This document shows positions 7,909-15,209 of a stretch of 28,576 bases of DNA, piece by piece. Both the position numbers and the translations under genes were made by a program. The notes under the pieces were generated by a model. It was not told the DNA's origin, searched no databases, and worked only from the letters and a program-made list of their open reading frames with translations. The stretch's first letter is position 1, and each line of letters starts with the position of its first letter. The stretch lies in NCBI GenBank assembly GCA_937927445.1, contig CALAOB010000134.1, positions 1 to 28,576 of the forward strand, in the 5' to 3' direction. The DNA is from an uncultured Oribacterium sp. GTDB lineage: Bacteria; Bacillota; Clostridia; Lachnospirales; Lachnospiraceae.

Positions 7909-7943
7909 AAGAGGCCGCTGCAGAAATCTGCAGTGGCCTCTTT
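7909..7943. terminator. Bidirectional intrinsic terminator between CBS gene and greA
   Basis: AAGAGGCCGCTGCAGA and TCTGCAGTGGCCTCTT form a 16-bp stem with one G-T pair and a 2-nt spacer. T-rich sequence follows on the plus strand and TTC on the minus strand. It ends the CBS gene and probably also the convergent apt-greA transcript. Confidence 0.8.
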
Positions 7944-7972
7944 GCCTGTTCTATTTAATTTTTCTTCGATCC

Positions 7973-8476
7973 TTAGTATGCCTTGATCTGATCGTCCGCC
8001 GATTCCCCGGTATTCTCGATCTTCCGGATGATGACATCATAGCTGATGCCGTTCTCCATCCGAACCGTACAGCGATCCCCGACCTTATGCCCCATGATGG
8101 CGCGTCCGATCGGTGATTCGTTCGAGATCAGTCCGTGAATACTGTTTCCACGGATCGAGGTGACGATGCGATAGATTTCCTCCTCATCATCCTCCTCGAA
8201 GTAGAGGGTCACGGTATTATTGAGTCCGACCTCGTCGTCCTTCGACGAATCATCGATGATCCGCGCAAAGCGAAGGACCCGCTCCAGATAATTGATACGG
8301 CCGTTGTTTTCACGATTGGCCTTCTTCGCGGCATAATACTCGAAGTTCTCCGAACGGTCACCCTGCGCGGCTGCCTCGGCGATTTCCTTCGTGATCTGCG
8401 GACGGAGTACCAGCTTCCGATGGTCGATCTCGGCCTGGATCTTCTCGACGTCCGACTTCGTCAGCTCCTGTCCCAT
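7973..8476 (-). CDS. greA: Transcription elongation factor GreA family protein
   Basis: A 167-residue GreA/GreB-type factor that enters the RNA polymerase secondary channel and stimulates cleavage of backtracked RNA. The N-terminal coiled-coil hairpin carries the tip sequence GDRSENFEYYAAK with the acidic D and E needed for cleavage (usual form GDLSENAEYDAAK), and the C-terminal FKBP-like domain has SPIGRAIMGHKVGD. The apt stop TGA (8478-8476) shares its last base with the ATG at 8476, and GAGG lies 7 nt before it, so the two genes are translationally coupled; a GTG one codon earlier is a less likely start. The R/F/Y substitutions near the tip are worth noting but the catalytic pair is intact. 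Confidence 0.9.
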   Translation of the reverse strand: MGQELTKSDVEKIQAEIDHRKLVLRPQITKEIAEAAAQGDRSENFEYYAAKKANRENNGRINYLERVLRFARIIDDSSKDDEVGLNNTVTLYFEEDDEEEIYRIVTSIRGNSIHGLISNESPIGRAIMGHKVGDRCTVRMENGISYDVIIRKIENTGESADDQIKAY

Positions 8477-9006
8477 CACTTGCCCTCGTAGGTGATCAGG
8501 GAGGTCAGCGGATACTTCCGGAGCTGATCACGACCGTTCAGTCCCGCAAGCTCCATCACGACCGCGATCTGTGCCACTTCACCCTGGAGCTGCTCGACCA
8601 GCTTGCAGGCAGCGGCGAGTGTACCACCGGTGGCGATCAGATCATCGACGATGACAACCTTCTCACCCGGCTGGATCGCATCCTTATGGATCTCGATCTC
8701 GGCCTGACCATACTCGAGGTCATACTTCGCAGAAACGGTCTCGCGCGGAAGCTTGCCCTTCTTACGTACCGGCACGAAGCCCTTATGCATCGCATACGCG
8801 ATTGCGGTTCCGAAGATGAAGCCTCTGGACTCCAGGCCCAGTACCACATCGAAATCCACGCCCTCCAGGGCCTTGATCAGACCATCCACCGCATCCTGCA
8901 GGCCATCCGGGTCCTGTACCAGGGATGTGATATCACGGAACATGATGCCCTTCTGTGGGAAATCCGGAATGGTCAGTACATAATCTTCCAAATGCTCTCT
9001 CTTCAT
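8476..9006 (-). CDS. apt: Adenine phosphoribosyltransferase
   Basis: Purine salvage enzyme converting adenine and PRPP to AMP. The 176-residue length is typical, the N-terminus has PDFPQKGIMFRDIT, and the PRPP-binding loop is VVIVDDLIATGGT near residues 120-132. The start was set at the ATG at 9006, which follows GGAG at 6-7 nt and gives the family-typical N-terminus; the frame is open for 24 codons further up without a suitable start. First gene of the pair with greA. A possible weak -10 TATATT lies near 9031-9036 but no convincing -35. Confidence 0.95.
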   Translation of the reverse strand: MKREHLEDYVLTIPDFPQKGIMFRDITSLVQDPDGLQDAVDGLIKALEGVDFDVVLGLESRGFIFGTAIAYAMHKGFVPVRKKGKLPRETVSAKYDLEYGQAEIEIHKDAIQPGEKVVIVDDLIATGGTLAAACKLVEQLQGEVAQIAVVMELAGLNGRDQLRKYPLTSLITYEGK

Positions 9007-9064
9007 AACGTCTCCTCGCTTTTCGCTTCGTAATATACCGGCGATGCCCTCGCCGTACAGACGG

Positions 9065-9089
9065 ATCGGGGCCTGCAAAGAAGCCCCGT
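9065..9089 (-). repeat. GC-rich hairpin between the Nudix gene and apt
   Basis: Minus strand GACGGGGC and GCCCCGATC-type arms (at least 6 bp perfect) around a 10-nt loop, 12 nt after the Nudix stop. There is no T-run, so this is at best a weak or factor-assisted terminator. Confidence 0.4.
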
Positions 9090-9100
9090 CGCATCATCGC

Positions 9101-9658
9101 TTAATTCTTATGGTACTTCGCAGCATACGTCATGATCGCTGCGACGGTCTTTCCATCCGTCATCTTCCCATCATAGATCAGCTGCTGTAGATCCTTGAGC
9201 TCCCAGGCCTCGACACCGAGCTCCTCATCCTCATCCCAGTGCACCTTTCCTTTTTCGAGATGATCCGCCACATAGATGCCGATCTTCTCATCGAGAAAGG
9301 CGATGGTCGTATTCACATACAGGAGAAAATCGAGGTGATCCGTCTTATATCCGGTCTCCTCCTCGAGCTCACGCATCGCGCACTCCTCAAACGGCTCGTC
9401 CTCCCGGTCACGCTTTCCCGCCGGAATCTCCAGGGTATAGCGGTCGAGGGCATGACGGAACTGACGCACCATCAGGATACGTCCATCCGGAAGCACCGGC
9501 AGTACCGCAGCGGCGCCCTTATGATGGATGAAATCCCAGTGGGTCTTATGCCCGCCGACATCCACATAGTCATCGTAGACGGTGATGACCTTGCCCTGAT
9601 AAGCGAGCTTCCGCTCGATCAGTTTTACCGGTTTCTCTGCATTATTTTCGTTTAACAT
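9101..9658 (-). CDS. nudF: Nudix hydrolase, ADP-ribose pyrophosphatase type
   Basis: A 185-residue Nudix protein resembling NudF/YqkG ADP-ribose pyrophosphatases, which split ADP-ribose into AMP and ribose 5-phosphate. N-terminal beta segment with YQGKVITVYDDYV, then the Nudix box at about residues 76-98: GKRDREDEPFEECAMRELEEETG, in which REL-E-EE-G is intact but there is one residue more than the strict GX5E spacing. The segment VRQFRHALDRYTLEIPAG before it is typical of ADP-ribose hydrolases. The ATG at 9658 follows AGGAGG at 8 nt; the longer open frame upstream has no ribosome binding site. Orthologue assignment is by family resemblance only. Confidence 0.88.
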   Translation of the reverse strand: MLNENNAEKPVKLIERKLAYQGKVITVYDDYVDVGGHKTHWDFIHHKGAAAVLPVLPDGRILMVRQFRHALDRYTLEIPAGKRDREDEPFEECAMRELEEETGYKTDHLDFLLYVNTTIAFLDEKIGIYVADHLEKGKVHWDEDEELGVEAWELKDLQQLIYDGKMTDGKTVAAIMTYAAKYHKN

Positions 9659-9663
9659 AAAAC

Positions 9664-9696
9664 TATCCTCCTGTGCCTTACGCACACGAGGATAGT
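9664..9696 (-). promoter_or_regulatory. Hairpin masking the nudF ribosome binding site
   Basis: CTATCCTC and GAGGATAG (8 bp perfect) enclose an inner GTGC/GCAC stem. The 3' arm on the minus strand contains AGGAGGAT, the nudF Shine-Dalgarno, paired with ATCCTC. Only transcripts that begin upstream of 9696 contain the whole 5' arm. Confidence 0.6.
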
Positions 9697-9703
9697 ATAG
9701 CAT
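9695..9703 (-). promoter_or_regulatory. Extended -10 promoter for nudF
   Basis: Minus strand TGCTATACT (TGn extension plus a -10 with one mismatch). No good -35 was found 17 nt upstream. The predicted start near 9688 lies inside the hairpin, past most of its 5' outer arm. Confidence 0.55.
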
Positions 9704-9786
9704 ATCTCTTAAAAAATGATGAGCTGAATTTCTACCGATGTCCAGCGCCAATGCTTGTTTTTCAACATCGTCACCTGAATGAACGT

Positions 9787-11109
9787 TTATTTCTCCTGCT
9801 CATCCACGTCTTCCTTCACCTTCTTCCGGACGATCGTCTTTCCGATGCGCCGGTTCTTGATGTAGGCGACATCAACGTTCAGTTCATCCGTCTCGAGATG
9901 GAAGGAGCTGCCATCATCCGGCACGGTGCCGATGATGCCCATCAGGTAACCTCCGAAGGTATCCGCGTCCTCCGTCGGGATGTTCACCTTCAGCTCTTCA
10001 TTGACATCCTCGATGTCCGCGGTACCGAGTACGATCCACTCGTTCTCGCCGATGGCCTCGATCGGATCCGGCTCCGGTACTTCATCCGCATCCTGCAGAT
10101 CACCTACGAGGGCCTCGATCAGGTCATGTACGGTGACGATACCGGTCATGCCGCCATATTCATCGATGACGATGGCGTAGTACTTTCGTGTGCGCTTCAT
10201 CGTCGCAAACAGATCCGACACCTTCATGTTCTGCGACACGAAGAACGGCTTGTCGACCGCGTTCTTCATGACATTTCCACGGGACTGATCCGGCAGACGG
10301 AAGTAATCCTTCGTATCAAGTACACCGACGATATCGTCATCATCCTCGCCGCAGATCGGATAGATCGCATAGCGGTGGCTGTAGATCGTCTTCCGCCACT
10401 GACGGTCTGTATCCTCGAGGTACAACATCGCCACATCCGGACGGTGTGTGCAGACATCCTCCACGGTCAGATCGTTAAACTCGAAAACGTTCTGGATCAT
10501 CTCGTTTTCCGTCGTTTCGATCGTACCCTTCTCGGTGCCCTCGTCGAGCATCAGCTTGATATCCTCCTCGGACACCTTATCCTCGACATCCTCCGGTCGG
10601 ATGCCCATCATGCGCAGTACACGATTGGTCGAAGCGGTAAGGAGCCATACGAAAGGGGCGAACATCGTCGATGCAAAATCCAGGATACCGGCGATGCTGA
10701 GTGCGATCTTCTCGGTATAGGCCTGGGCCAGTCGCTTCGGAATCAGCTCACCGAAGACGATGCTGACATAGGAAAGGATCATGGTGATCAGGATGATCGC
10801 GACGTTCTCGATGACGTCCCGTGCGACCGGAAGTCCGGTCAGCAGAACCACATCGGTGAGTGGCTTCGCGAAGCTGTCGGCTGCAAACGCAGAAGACAGG
10901 AATCCGGCCAGCGTGATCGCTACCTGAATCGTCGAGAGAAACTTCGCCGGCTCTACCGTCAGCCGAAGCAACTTGTCTGCCCGTTTATTGCCATCCTCAC
11001 TCAGCTTGCGAAGCTTCGCATCACCGACCTGCAGCACGGCAATCTCTGCGCAGGAAAAAAGTCCATTAATCAGAATCAGCACAATCAGCAGTAACAATCG
11101 TCCAACCAT
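9787..11109 (-). CDS. CNNM/CorC (HlyC)-type membrane protein with CBS pair
   Basis: A 440-residue member of the hemolysin C/CorC/CNNM family, inner-membrane, linked in several bacteria to Mg2+ or Co2+ efflux. Order of parts: N-terminal CNNM (DUF21) domain with four hydrophobic segments (for example residues 4-20, then VAITLAGFLSSAFA, IILITMILSYVSIVFGELIPKRLA and IAGILDFASTMFAPFVWLL); a CBS pair from about residue 190; and a C-terminal CorC_HlyC domain from about 350 (FGGYLMGIIGTVPDDG). The ATG at 11109 was chosen because it directly precedes the first membrane segment; the nearest GGAGG is 14 nt away, farther than ideal. A 200-bp leader precedes it. The old name hemolysin should not be taken as function. 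Confidence 0.85.
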   Translation of the reverse strand: MVGRLLLLIVLILINGLFSCAEIAVLQVGDAKLRKLSEDGNKRADKLLRLTVEPAKFLSTIQVAITLAGFLSSAFAADSFAKPLTDVVLLTGLPVARDVIENVAIILITMILSYVSIVFGELIPKRLAQAYTEKIALSIAGILDFASTMFAPFVWLLTASTNRVLRMMGIRPEDVEDKVSEEDIKLMLDEGTEKGTIETTENEMIQNVFEFNDLTVEDVCTHRPDVAMLYLEDTDRQWRKTIYSHRYAIYPICGEDDDDIVGVLDTKDYFRLPDQSRGNVMKNAVDKPFFVSQNMKVSDLFATMKRTRKYYAIVIDEYGGMTGIVTVHDLIEALVGDLQDADEVPEPDPIEAIGENEWIVLGTADIEDVNEELKVNIPTEDADTFGGYLMGIIGTVPDDGSSFHLETDELNVDVAYIKNRRIGKTIVRKKVKEDVDEQEK

Positions 11110-11310
11110 AAATTCACTTACCACCCTCCGCGTGGCACAACACAACGTTCCCGTGCCCTCTCATAGCGGCACTTATCTAATCACCATATCGCAAAAAGCG
11201 CAGAAATACAAGCCCCTTCTTGCGTACAGCCGCTCAGGGTCCCCGGCTTAGATTGAACCAATCTCGGAGTACTGTGCCTCCGTTGCCACCCCTCCGGGTC
11301 CCCTGCCTGA
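11110..11310 (-). other. Unexplained 200-bp leader upstream of the CorC-like gene
   Basis: No gene seen. On the minus strand it holds CGGAG/CTCCG and AGATTG/CAATCT small hairpins and two copies of GGGGACCC (11303-11296 and 11244-11237), followed by GAG in both. A weak promoter-like pair (TTGTAT, 17 nt, TATGGT) lies around 11180-11210. It could be a terminator region for the upstream gene or a structured leader; I cannot match it to a known riboswitch. Confidence 0.3.
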
Positions 11311-12168
11311 TCAGATAGCGTACTTCTCGTACATGGCCTGGAGGTAAGCGCAGTCGTCTGCATAGCGGTCCGGGGAGGAGTTCTCAAGCGTACCGATGAT
11401 GTACGGTTTCCACCGGGATACCTGACGCATCAGCTCTTCATAGCAGAAGATGCCCTCGCCCGGATGGCGGTACTTCTGATCCTCGCCCTCGAAGACACAG
11501 TCCTTCAGATGGAGTGTCGTGATACGATCTCCGTAGAAGTCAAAGGCCTTACGGATCAGGGCATTCTGTCCGGCCGGGTCGTGCTGCAGCTCCGGGGTAA
11601 TCAGATTCACCGCGTCCAGGATGACGTCGAAGTTCACGGAATCGATGTCATCGAGGAAACGACGCATCATCTCCGGAGAGCAGAGCGTATGATTATACAC
11701 GCTCTCAACGCCGACCATCACCCCGAGCTTTTCCGCCGCATCCCGGATCCGCTTGAAGCTGTCCAGCACACGCAGGTAGTTTTCCTCGGTATAGGTTTCC
11801 GGTACGACCTTCATCTCCGGATCAGCACGTCCGGTTTCGGTGCCCACCATGTCCGCGCCGATGAGCTTCGCATACTTCAGATGCTCGATGAAGCGCTGTA
11901 CCTGCTGAAGCCGCTTTTCCTCATCCGGATGGGCCGGATTGATATAGCATCCGAGGATGGAGACATGGAGGTCCCTCTTCCGTAACTCCGAAGCGACATA
12001 ATCACCGAGGCCTGCATTGAAATGGCCGACGGAGGTGTCCACATCGGAAAAGCTCTTATTCATCGCGAGGTGGATGTAGTGAAGGTGCAGCTTCTGCACC
12101 TCATCCAGCACCTCACATACACTGCCCTTCGGACAGATATCATGTACACGCATACCAAACTGAATCAT
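11311..12168 (-). CDS. Xylose isomerase-like TIM-barrel sugar isomerase/epimerase
   Basis: A 285-residue member of the sugar phosphate isomerase/epimerase superfamily (xylose isomerase-like TIM barrel, COG1082 group), cytoplasmic. The usual metal and catalytic residues appear at the strand ends: E155 in VGVESV, D185 in VILDAVN, H220 in TLHLKD and E262 in GTLEN. The substrate cannot be told from sequence; its place as last gene of the pectin locus, overlapping araC by 4 nt (ATGA), suggests a uronate or ketouronate derived from pectin. The ATG at 12168 follows AAAGGAG at a spacing of 6. Last gene before the CorC-like gene, which seems to be a separate unit. Confidence 0.82.
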   Translation of the reverse strand: MIQFGMRVHDICPKGSVCEVLDEVQKLHLHYIHLAMNKSFSDVDTSVGHFNAGLGDYVASELRKRDLHVSILGCYINPAHPDEEKRLQQVQRFIEHLKYAKLIGADMVGTETGRADPEMKVVPETYTEENYLRVLDSFKRIRDAAEKLGVMVGVESVYNHTLCSPEMMRRFLDDIDSVNFDVILDAVNLITPELQHDPAGQNALIRKAFDFYGDRITTLHLKDCVFEGEDQKYRHPGEGIFCYEELMRQVSRWKPYIIGTLENSSPDRYADDCAYLQAMYEKYAI

Positions 12169-13124
12169 TTTTTCTCCTTTCCAGCAGGGGCGACGGTTTT
12201 ACGATACTGCACCGGGGTCTGTCCGGTGGTCGCCTTAAATACTTTTTCGAAATAGGTAATGTTTCCAAAGCCGCAGAGATCGGCGATTTCAGTGATGGAA
12301 CGGTCGGACTCCCGGAGGAGCTGCTGCGCCTTCTGGATCCGGATGTAGGTCAAATACTCGACGACGGAGAAGCCGGTGACGTTTCGGAAGCTCCGGGTCA
12401 GATAGGAGCGGCTCATGAAGAAGCGCTGCGCCAGCTCCTCGAGAGAAACATTCTCACGGATATGGGTCTGCAGATAGAGCGCGACCTCATGTACCTTCTG
12501 GTGCACGCCCGTCTTTACGACGGTTTCCGGCACCGCTTTCTGGCTTGCCTGCAGCTCCGCCTGAAGCAGCCGGCGTCTGGCCTTCGCGAATATACTGGCC
12601 AGCTCGACCGCCTGAAGGTATAAAAACGCATGGGCGTCCTCCATGGAGAAAGCGCTGCCGTTTTTATCCTCTGCACACATCGCCTTGAATTCCGCGATGA
12701 CGGAAAGGATCAGCTGCCACTCGCTGTCGTTGAAATTCGCGACGCCGTTAAAACGGTCACCGAAGTCATCGAAGCCCCGAAGCCCGGCCATACGCAGCCG
12801 TTCATCGAAGCATGCCCGATCCAGCTGCAGGATGAAGTTATGATGATCCGGAGGAAATCCCGGTACGGTCGAGGTCTTATGGATGAAATTATGATTGACG
12901 ACGATGGCGGAGTGTGGCGGCAGACGGTAGGTCTCCCGGTCCACGAACATGAGCCGCTGCCCCTCAAGGATGAAGTGCAGCTCGATGGTCTCGTGTACAT
13001 GACGGCTCCGCATGATGAAGCGATAATGACGCACCGCTTCCGATACGCGCAGACCTGGGATTCGTTTTTCAAACACAAGCGCCAGTCGGGAGTTATGAAG
13101 ATTGATATCGCGCTGTTCTGCCAT
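12165..13124 (-). CDS. AraC-family transcriptional regulator of the pectin locus
   Basis: A 319-residue regulator with an N-terminal cupin-like sugar-sensing half (about residues 20-160, with HVHETIELHFILEG and HSAIVVNHNFIH) and a C-terminal AraC double helix-turn-helix (about residues 215-312: VSLEELAQRFFMSRSYLTRSFRNV, then ITEIADLCGFGNITYFEKVFK). It most likely activates the GH28-ABC-GH105 operon or the divergent methylesterase gene in response to a pectin breakdown product. The start ATG at 13124 follows GGAGGA at 5 nt; the longer open frame upstream runs through a terminator hairpin and is not a credible start. It overlaps the isomerase gene by 4 nt. Confidence 0.92.
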   Translation of the reverse strand: MAEQRDINLHNSRLALVFEKRIPGLRVSEAVRHYRFIMRSRHVHETIELHFILEGQRLMFVDRETYRLPPHSAIVVNHNFIHKTSTVPGFPPDHHNFILQLDRACFDERLRMAGLRGFDDFGDRFNGVANFNDSEWQLILSVIAEFKAMCAEDKNGSAFSMEDAHAFLYLQAVELASIFAKARRRLLQAELQASQKAVPETVVKTGVHQKVHEVALYLQTHIRENVSLEELAQRFFMSRSYLTRSFRNVTGFSVVEYLTYIRIQKAQQLLRESDRSITEIADLCGFGNITYFEKVFKATTGQTPVQYRKTVAPAGKEKK

Positions 13125-13139
13125 GGTTTCCTCCAGAAT

Positions 13140-13177
13140 ATTAAAAGGGCATGCATGGAAGCCATGCACACCCTTTA
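13140..13177 (-). terminator. Intrinsic terminator after the GH105 gene
   Basis: Minus strand AAAGGGTGTGCATGG and CCATGCATGCCCTTT form a 15-bp stem with two wobble or mismatched positions around a 3-nt loop, followed by TTAATATT. It starts 3 nt past the GH105 stop and would lower read-through into araC. Confidence 0.7.
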
Positions 13178-13205
13178 GTTTAGCGTAGCATCTCGGTGTA
13201 GGCAA
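13177..13205 (-). promoter_or_regulatory. Candidate araC promoter overlapping the GH105 stop
   Basis: Minus strand TTGCCT (13205-13200), 17 nt, TAAACT (13182-13177); the -10 contains the GH105 TAA stop. Each box matches consensus at four of six positions. A start near 13170 would lie inside the first arm of the terminator. Confidence 0.3.
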
Positions 13206-14346
13206 GAAGCAGCGGGCCGACGCCCTTTGCATCATTCTGTACCACCGGTTCGGAAAGATAATACGCGACGGAACCATCGCGGTGCTGCTCTCCTCCGAGA
13301 CCGGCGACGAGACAGATGCCGGTCACACAAGGTGTTCCATCGGCATTTTTCGTCAGGCGATGATCGACGATGCCATAGAAGGCCTTCTCGCCCACCGCAC
13401 GGAAGCTCTCCGGCAGGAAGCCGAGGCGCACCGCCTTCAGCATTGCGGCGCTGATCAGCGCGGTGCCGGAGGTTTCGAGGTAATTTCCCTCAAGCTCCGG
13501 AAGGGCGATCAGCTGATACCAGAGTCCGCTCGGATCCTGATACTTTGAGAGCGCCTTCGCAAGGTCCAGCAGCATGTGCTGGAGATGTACGCTTTCGGCC
13601 TGCATCGGGAGATCCTTCATGATCTCCAGTACATCGACGAGACCTAGGATGAACCAGCCCTCGGCGCGCAGCCAGAAGTTCGGGCTGCAGCCGCTGTCCG
13701 GATCTGCCCAGTACATCTTCCGGGAGGCATCATAGCCGTGATAGTAGAGACCGGTTTCCGGATCCCGCATCCTGATCTCAACATTGGCGATCTGCTGACA
13801 GATATCCAGACAGTCCTTCTGTGCGTCGAAGCGCTTTTCGTACTCCATATAGAACGGAAGGGCCATATAGATGCCGTCCAGCCAGACCTGATTCGGATAG
13901 ATCAGCTTATGCCAGAAGTTCCCCTCCGGGGTCCGTGGCATGGTGCTGAGCTGGGAGCGCACGCGCTCGGTGGCCTTCCGGTACTTCTCTTTTCCGGTGA
14001 GATCATACAGCGGAAAAAGATTCTTCCCCGGGTTCACATTATCGAGCGAGTACTCCTCCGGATCATAGGTACGGATGCTGCCATCTTCCTCGACGAAGCC
14101 GCTCAGGAAGCGGTCCGCGAAGTCGAGGAAACGGGTTTCGCCGGTGATCTCATAGAGCTCGAGAATGCCGGTGATCATGCAGCCGTCGATATAGTTCCAC
14201 TTGTTGCGCTTCCCGCTTCGGATCATCTCGAGATTCCAGGCCGGATGCTCGGCATCCGAGTGGGCCATGAGATAGTCGATGTACTCATCGAGAAGCTGTT
14301 CGGTCGCTGCGCGCTCACCCTCGAAGTGATGTCGTTTCTGATCCAT
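13180..14346 (-). CDS. GH105 unsaturated rhamnogalacturonyl/glycuronyl hydrolase
   Basis: A 388-residue glycoside hydrolase of family 105 (YteR/YesR type), which removes the unsaturated 4-deoxy-hexenuronate from the non-reducing end of oligosaccharides made by pectin or rhamnogalacturonan lyases, by hydrating the vinyl ether. Support: alpha/alpha-barrel style sequence, WHKLIYPNQVWLDGIYMALPF around residues 145-165 with the catalytic Asp in WLDG, NPGKNLFPLYDLTG before it, and SPNFWLRAEGWFILGLVDVLE near 220-240. No signal peptide, so it works on imported material. The ATG at 14346 starts 3 nt after the stop of the upstream permease gene, so it is co-transcribed with the transporter. GH88 is the nearest alternative; the QVWLDGIYM motif favours GH105. 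Confidence 0.88.
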   Translation of the reverse strand: MDQKRHHFEGERAATEQLLDEYIDYLMAHSDAEHPAWNLEMIRSGKRNKWNYIDGCMITGILELYEITGETRFLDFADRFLSGFVEEDGSIRTYDPEEYSLDNVNPGKNLFPLYDLTGKEKYRKATERVRSQLSTMPRTPEGNFWHKLIYPNQVWLDGIYMALPFYMEYEKRFDAQKDCLDICQQIANVEIRMRDPETGLYYHGYDASRKMYWADPDSGCSPNFWLRAEGWFILGLVDVLEIMKDLPMQAESVHLQHMLLDLAKALSKYQDPSGLWYQLIALPELEGNYLETSGTALISAAMLKAVRLGFLPESFRAVGEKAFYGIVDHRLTKNADGTPCVTGICLVAGLGGEQHRDGSVAYYLSEPVVQNDAKGVGPLLLAYTEMLR

Positions 14347-14349
14347 AGC

Positions 14350-15207
14350 TTAACCCTTTACTGAACCCGCGGTGACACCATCGATGAACTGATCCTGTGC
14401 CAGGAAGAAGACAACGAGGGACGGGATGATGGAGATCAGGGACAGTGCGAGGATACGGTTCCAGGAGAAGCCGGTATCTGCATCCATGGACATCTTTACG
14501 AAGATGGCTGCCGGATAGCGCTTCGGCGTGGAAACGTAAAGCAACGGTCCCATGAAGTCGTTGGAGGACCACATGAACTGGAACAGTGCCGCAGAAGTCA
14601 TAGCCGGCTTCAGCACCGGAACGATGACGTGCCAGAGGGTACCGAGGGCGGAGCAGCCATCGATCTTCGCTGCCTCATCGAGCTCCTTCGGGATATTGCG
14701 GAGGAACTGGATCAGCATGAAGACGAAGTAGGTGTCCTGTGCGAAGAGCGTCGGCACGATCAGCGGAAGGTACAGCGGAGAATCTACCCAGCCCCACTTG
14801 TTGAACATGATGAACTGCGGTACGTTCAGTACGACGTTCGGCAGGAAAAGAGTCGCCATGAGGAGCATGAACATGAAGTCATGACCCTTGAACTTGAAAC
14901 GTGCGAAGCCGTATGCCGTGAAAGTACAGGATACGATGGTCAGGACGACCTTCGGGATGACGATCTTATAGGTGTTCAGCATGGAGGTCCAGATATTGAT
15001 GTCTCCACCGTAGCCCTTCAACGCATCGATATAGCCCTGTGTGGTCGGGTGCTTCGGGATGAAGCCGATGCCGGAGAAGATCTCCGCGTTTGTCTTAAAG
15101 GACGCACCCACCATCCATACGAGCGGATAGATCATGATGATGCCCACCAGAATCAGGACGACATACTTGATGACGGTCATGATTTGTCTTTTTCTCTCGA
15201 GTGTCAT
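14350..15207 (-). CDS. Sugar ABC transporter permease, MalG/LplC type
   Basis: A 285-residue inner-membrane permease of the CUT1 carbohydrate ABC family. Six hydrophobic segments can be seen, the first at about residues 11-33, and the EAA loop that contacts the ATPase is EAAKIDGCSALGTLWHVIVPVLKP at about 190-213. The ATG at 15207 follows AGGAGG at 8 nt and lies 2 nt after the stop of the partner permease. With that partner and the lipoprotein it forms an importer for pectin-derived oligosaccharides, by context. No ATPase gene is near; CUT1 systems of this kind commonly share an MsmX/MsmK ATPase encoded elsewhere. Confidence 0.92.
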   Translation of the reverse strand: MTLERKRQIMTVIKYVVLILVGIIMIYPLVWMVGASFKTNAEIFSGIGFIPKHPTTQGYIDALKGYGGDINIWTSMLNTYKIVIPKVVLTIVSCTFTAYGFARFKFKGHDFMFMLLMATLFLPNVVLNVPQFIMFNKWGWVDSPLYLPLIVPTLFAQDTYFVFMLIQFLRNIPKELDEAAKIDGCSALGTLWHVIVPVLKPAMTSAALFQFMWSSNDFMGPLLYVSTPKRYPAAIFVKMSMDADTGFSWNRILALSLISIIPSLVVFFLAQDQFIDGVTAGSVKG

Positions 15208-15209
15208 GC

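Noticed and set aside
11237..11260. CCGGGGACC segment resembling the ydaO (c-di-AMP) riboswitch core
   Set aside because: The following GGGGTGAAT-like part and the 3' CAGCTAACC part of that class are missing.
11281..11297. T-box-like GGGTGGCAACG on the minus strand after the isomerase gene
   Set aside because: The upstream stems of a T-box would have to lie inside the isomerase coding sequence, and no tRNA-related gene follows; judged coincidence.
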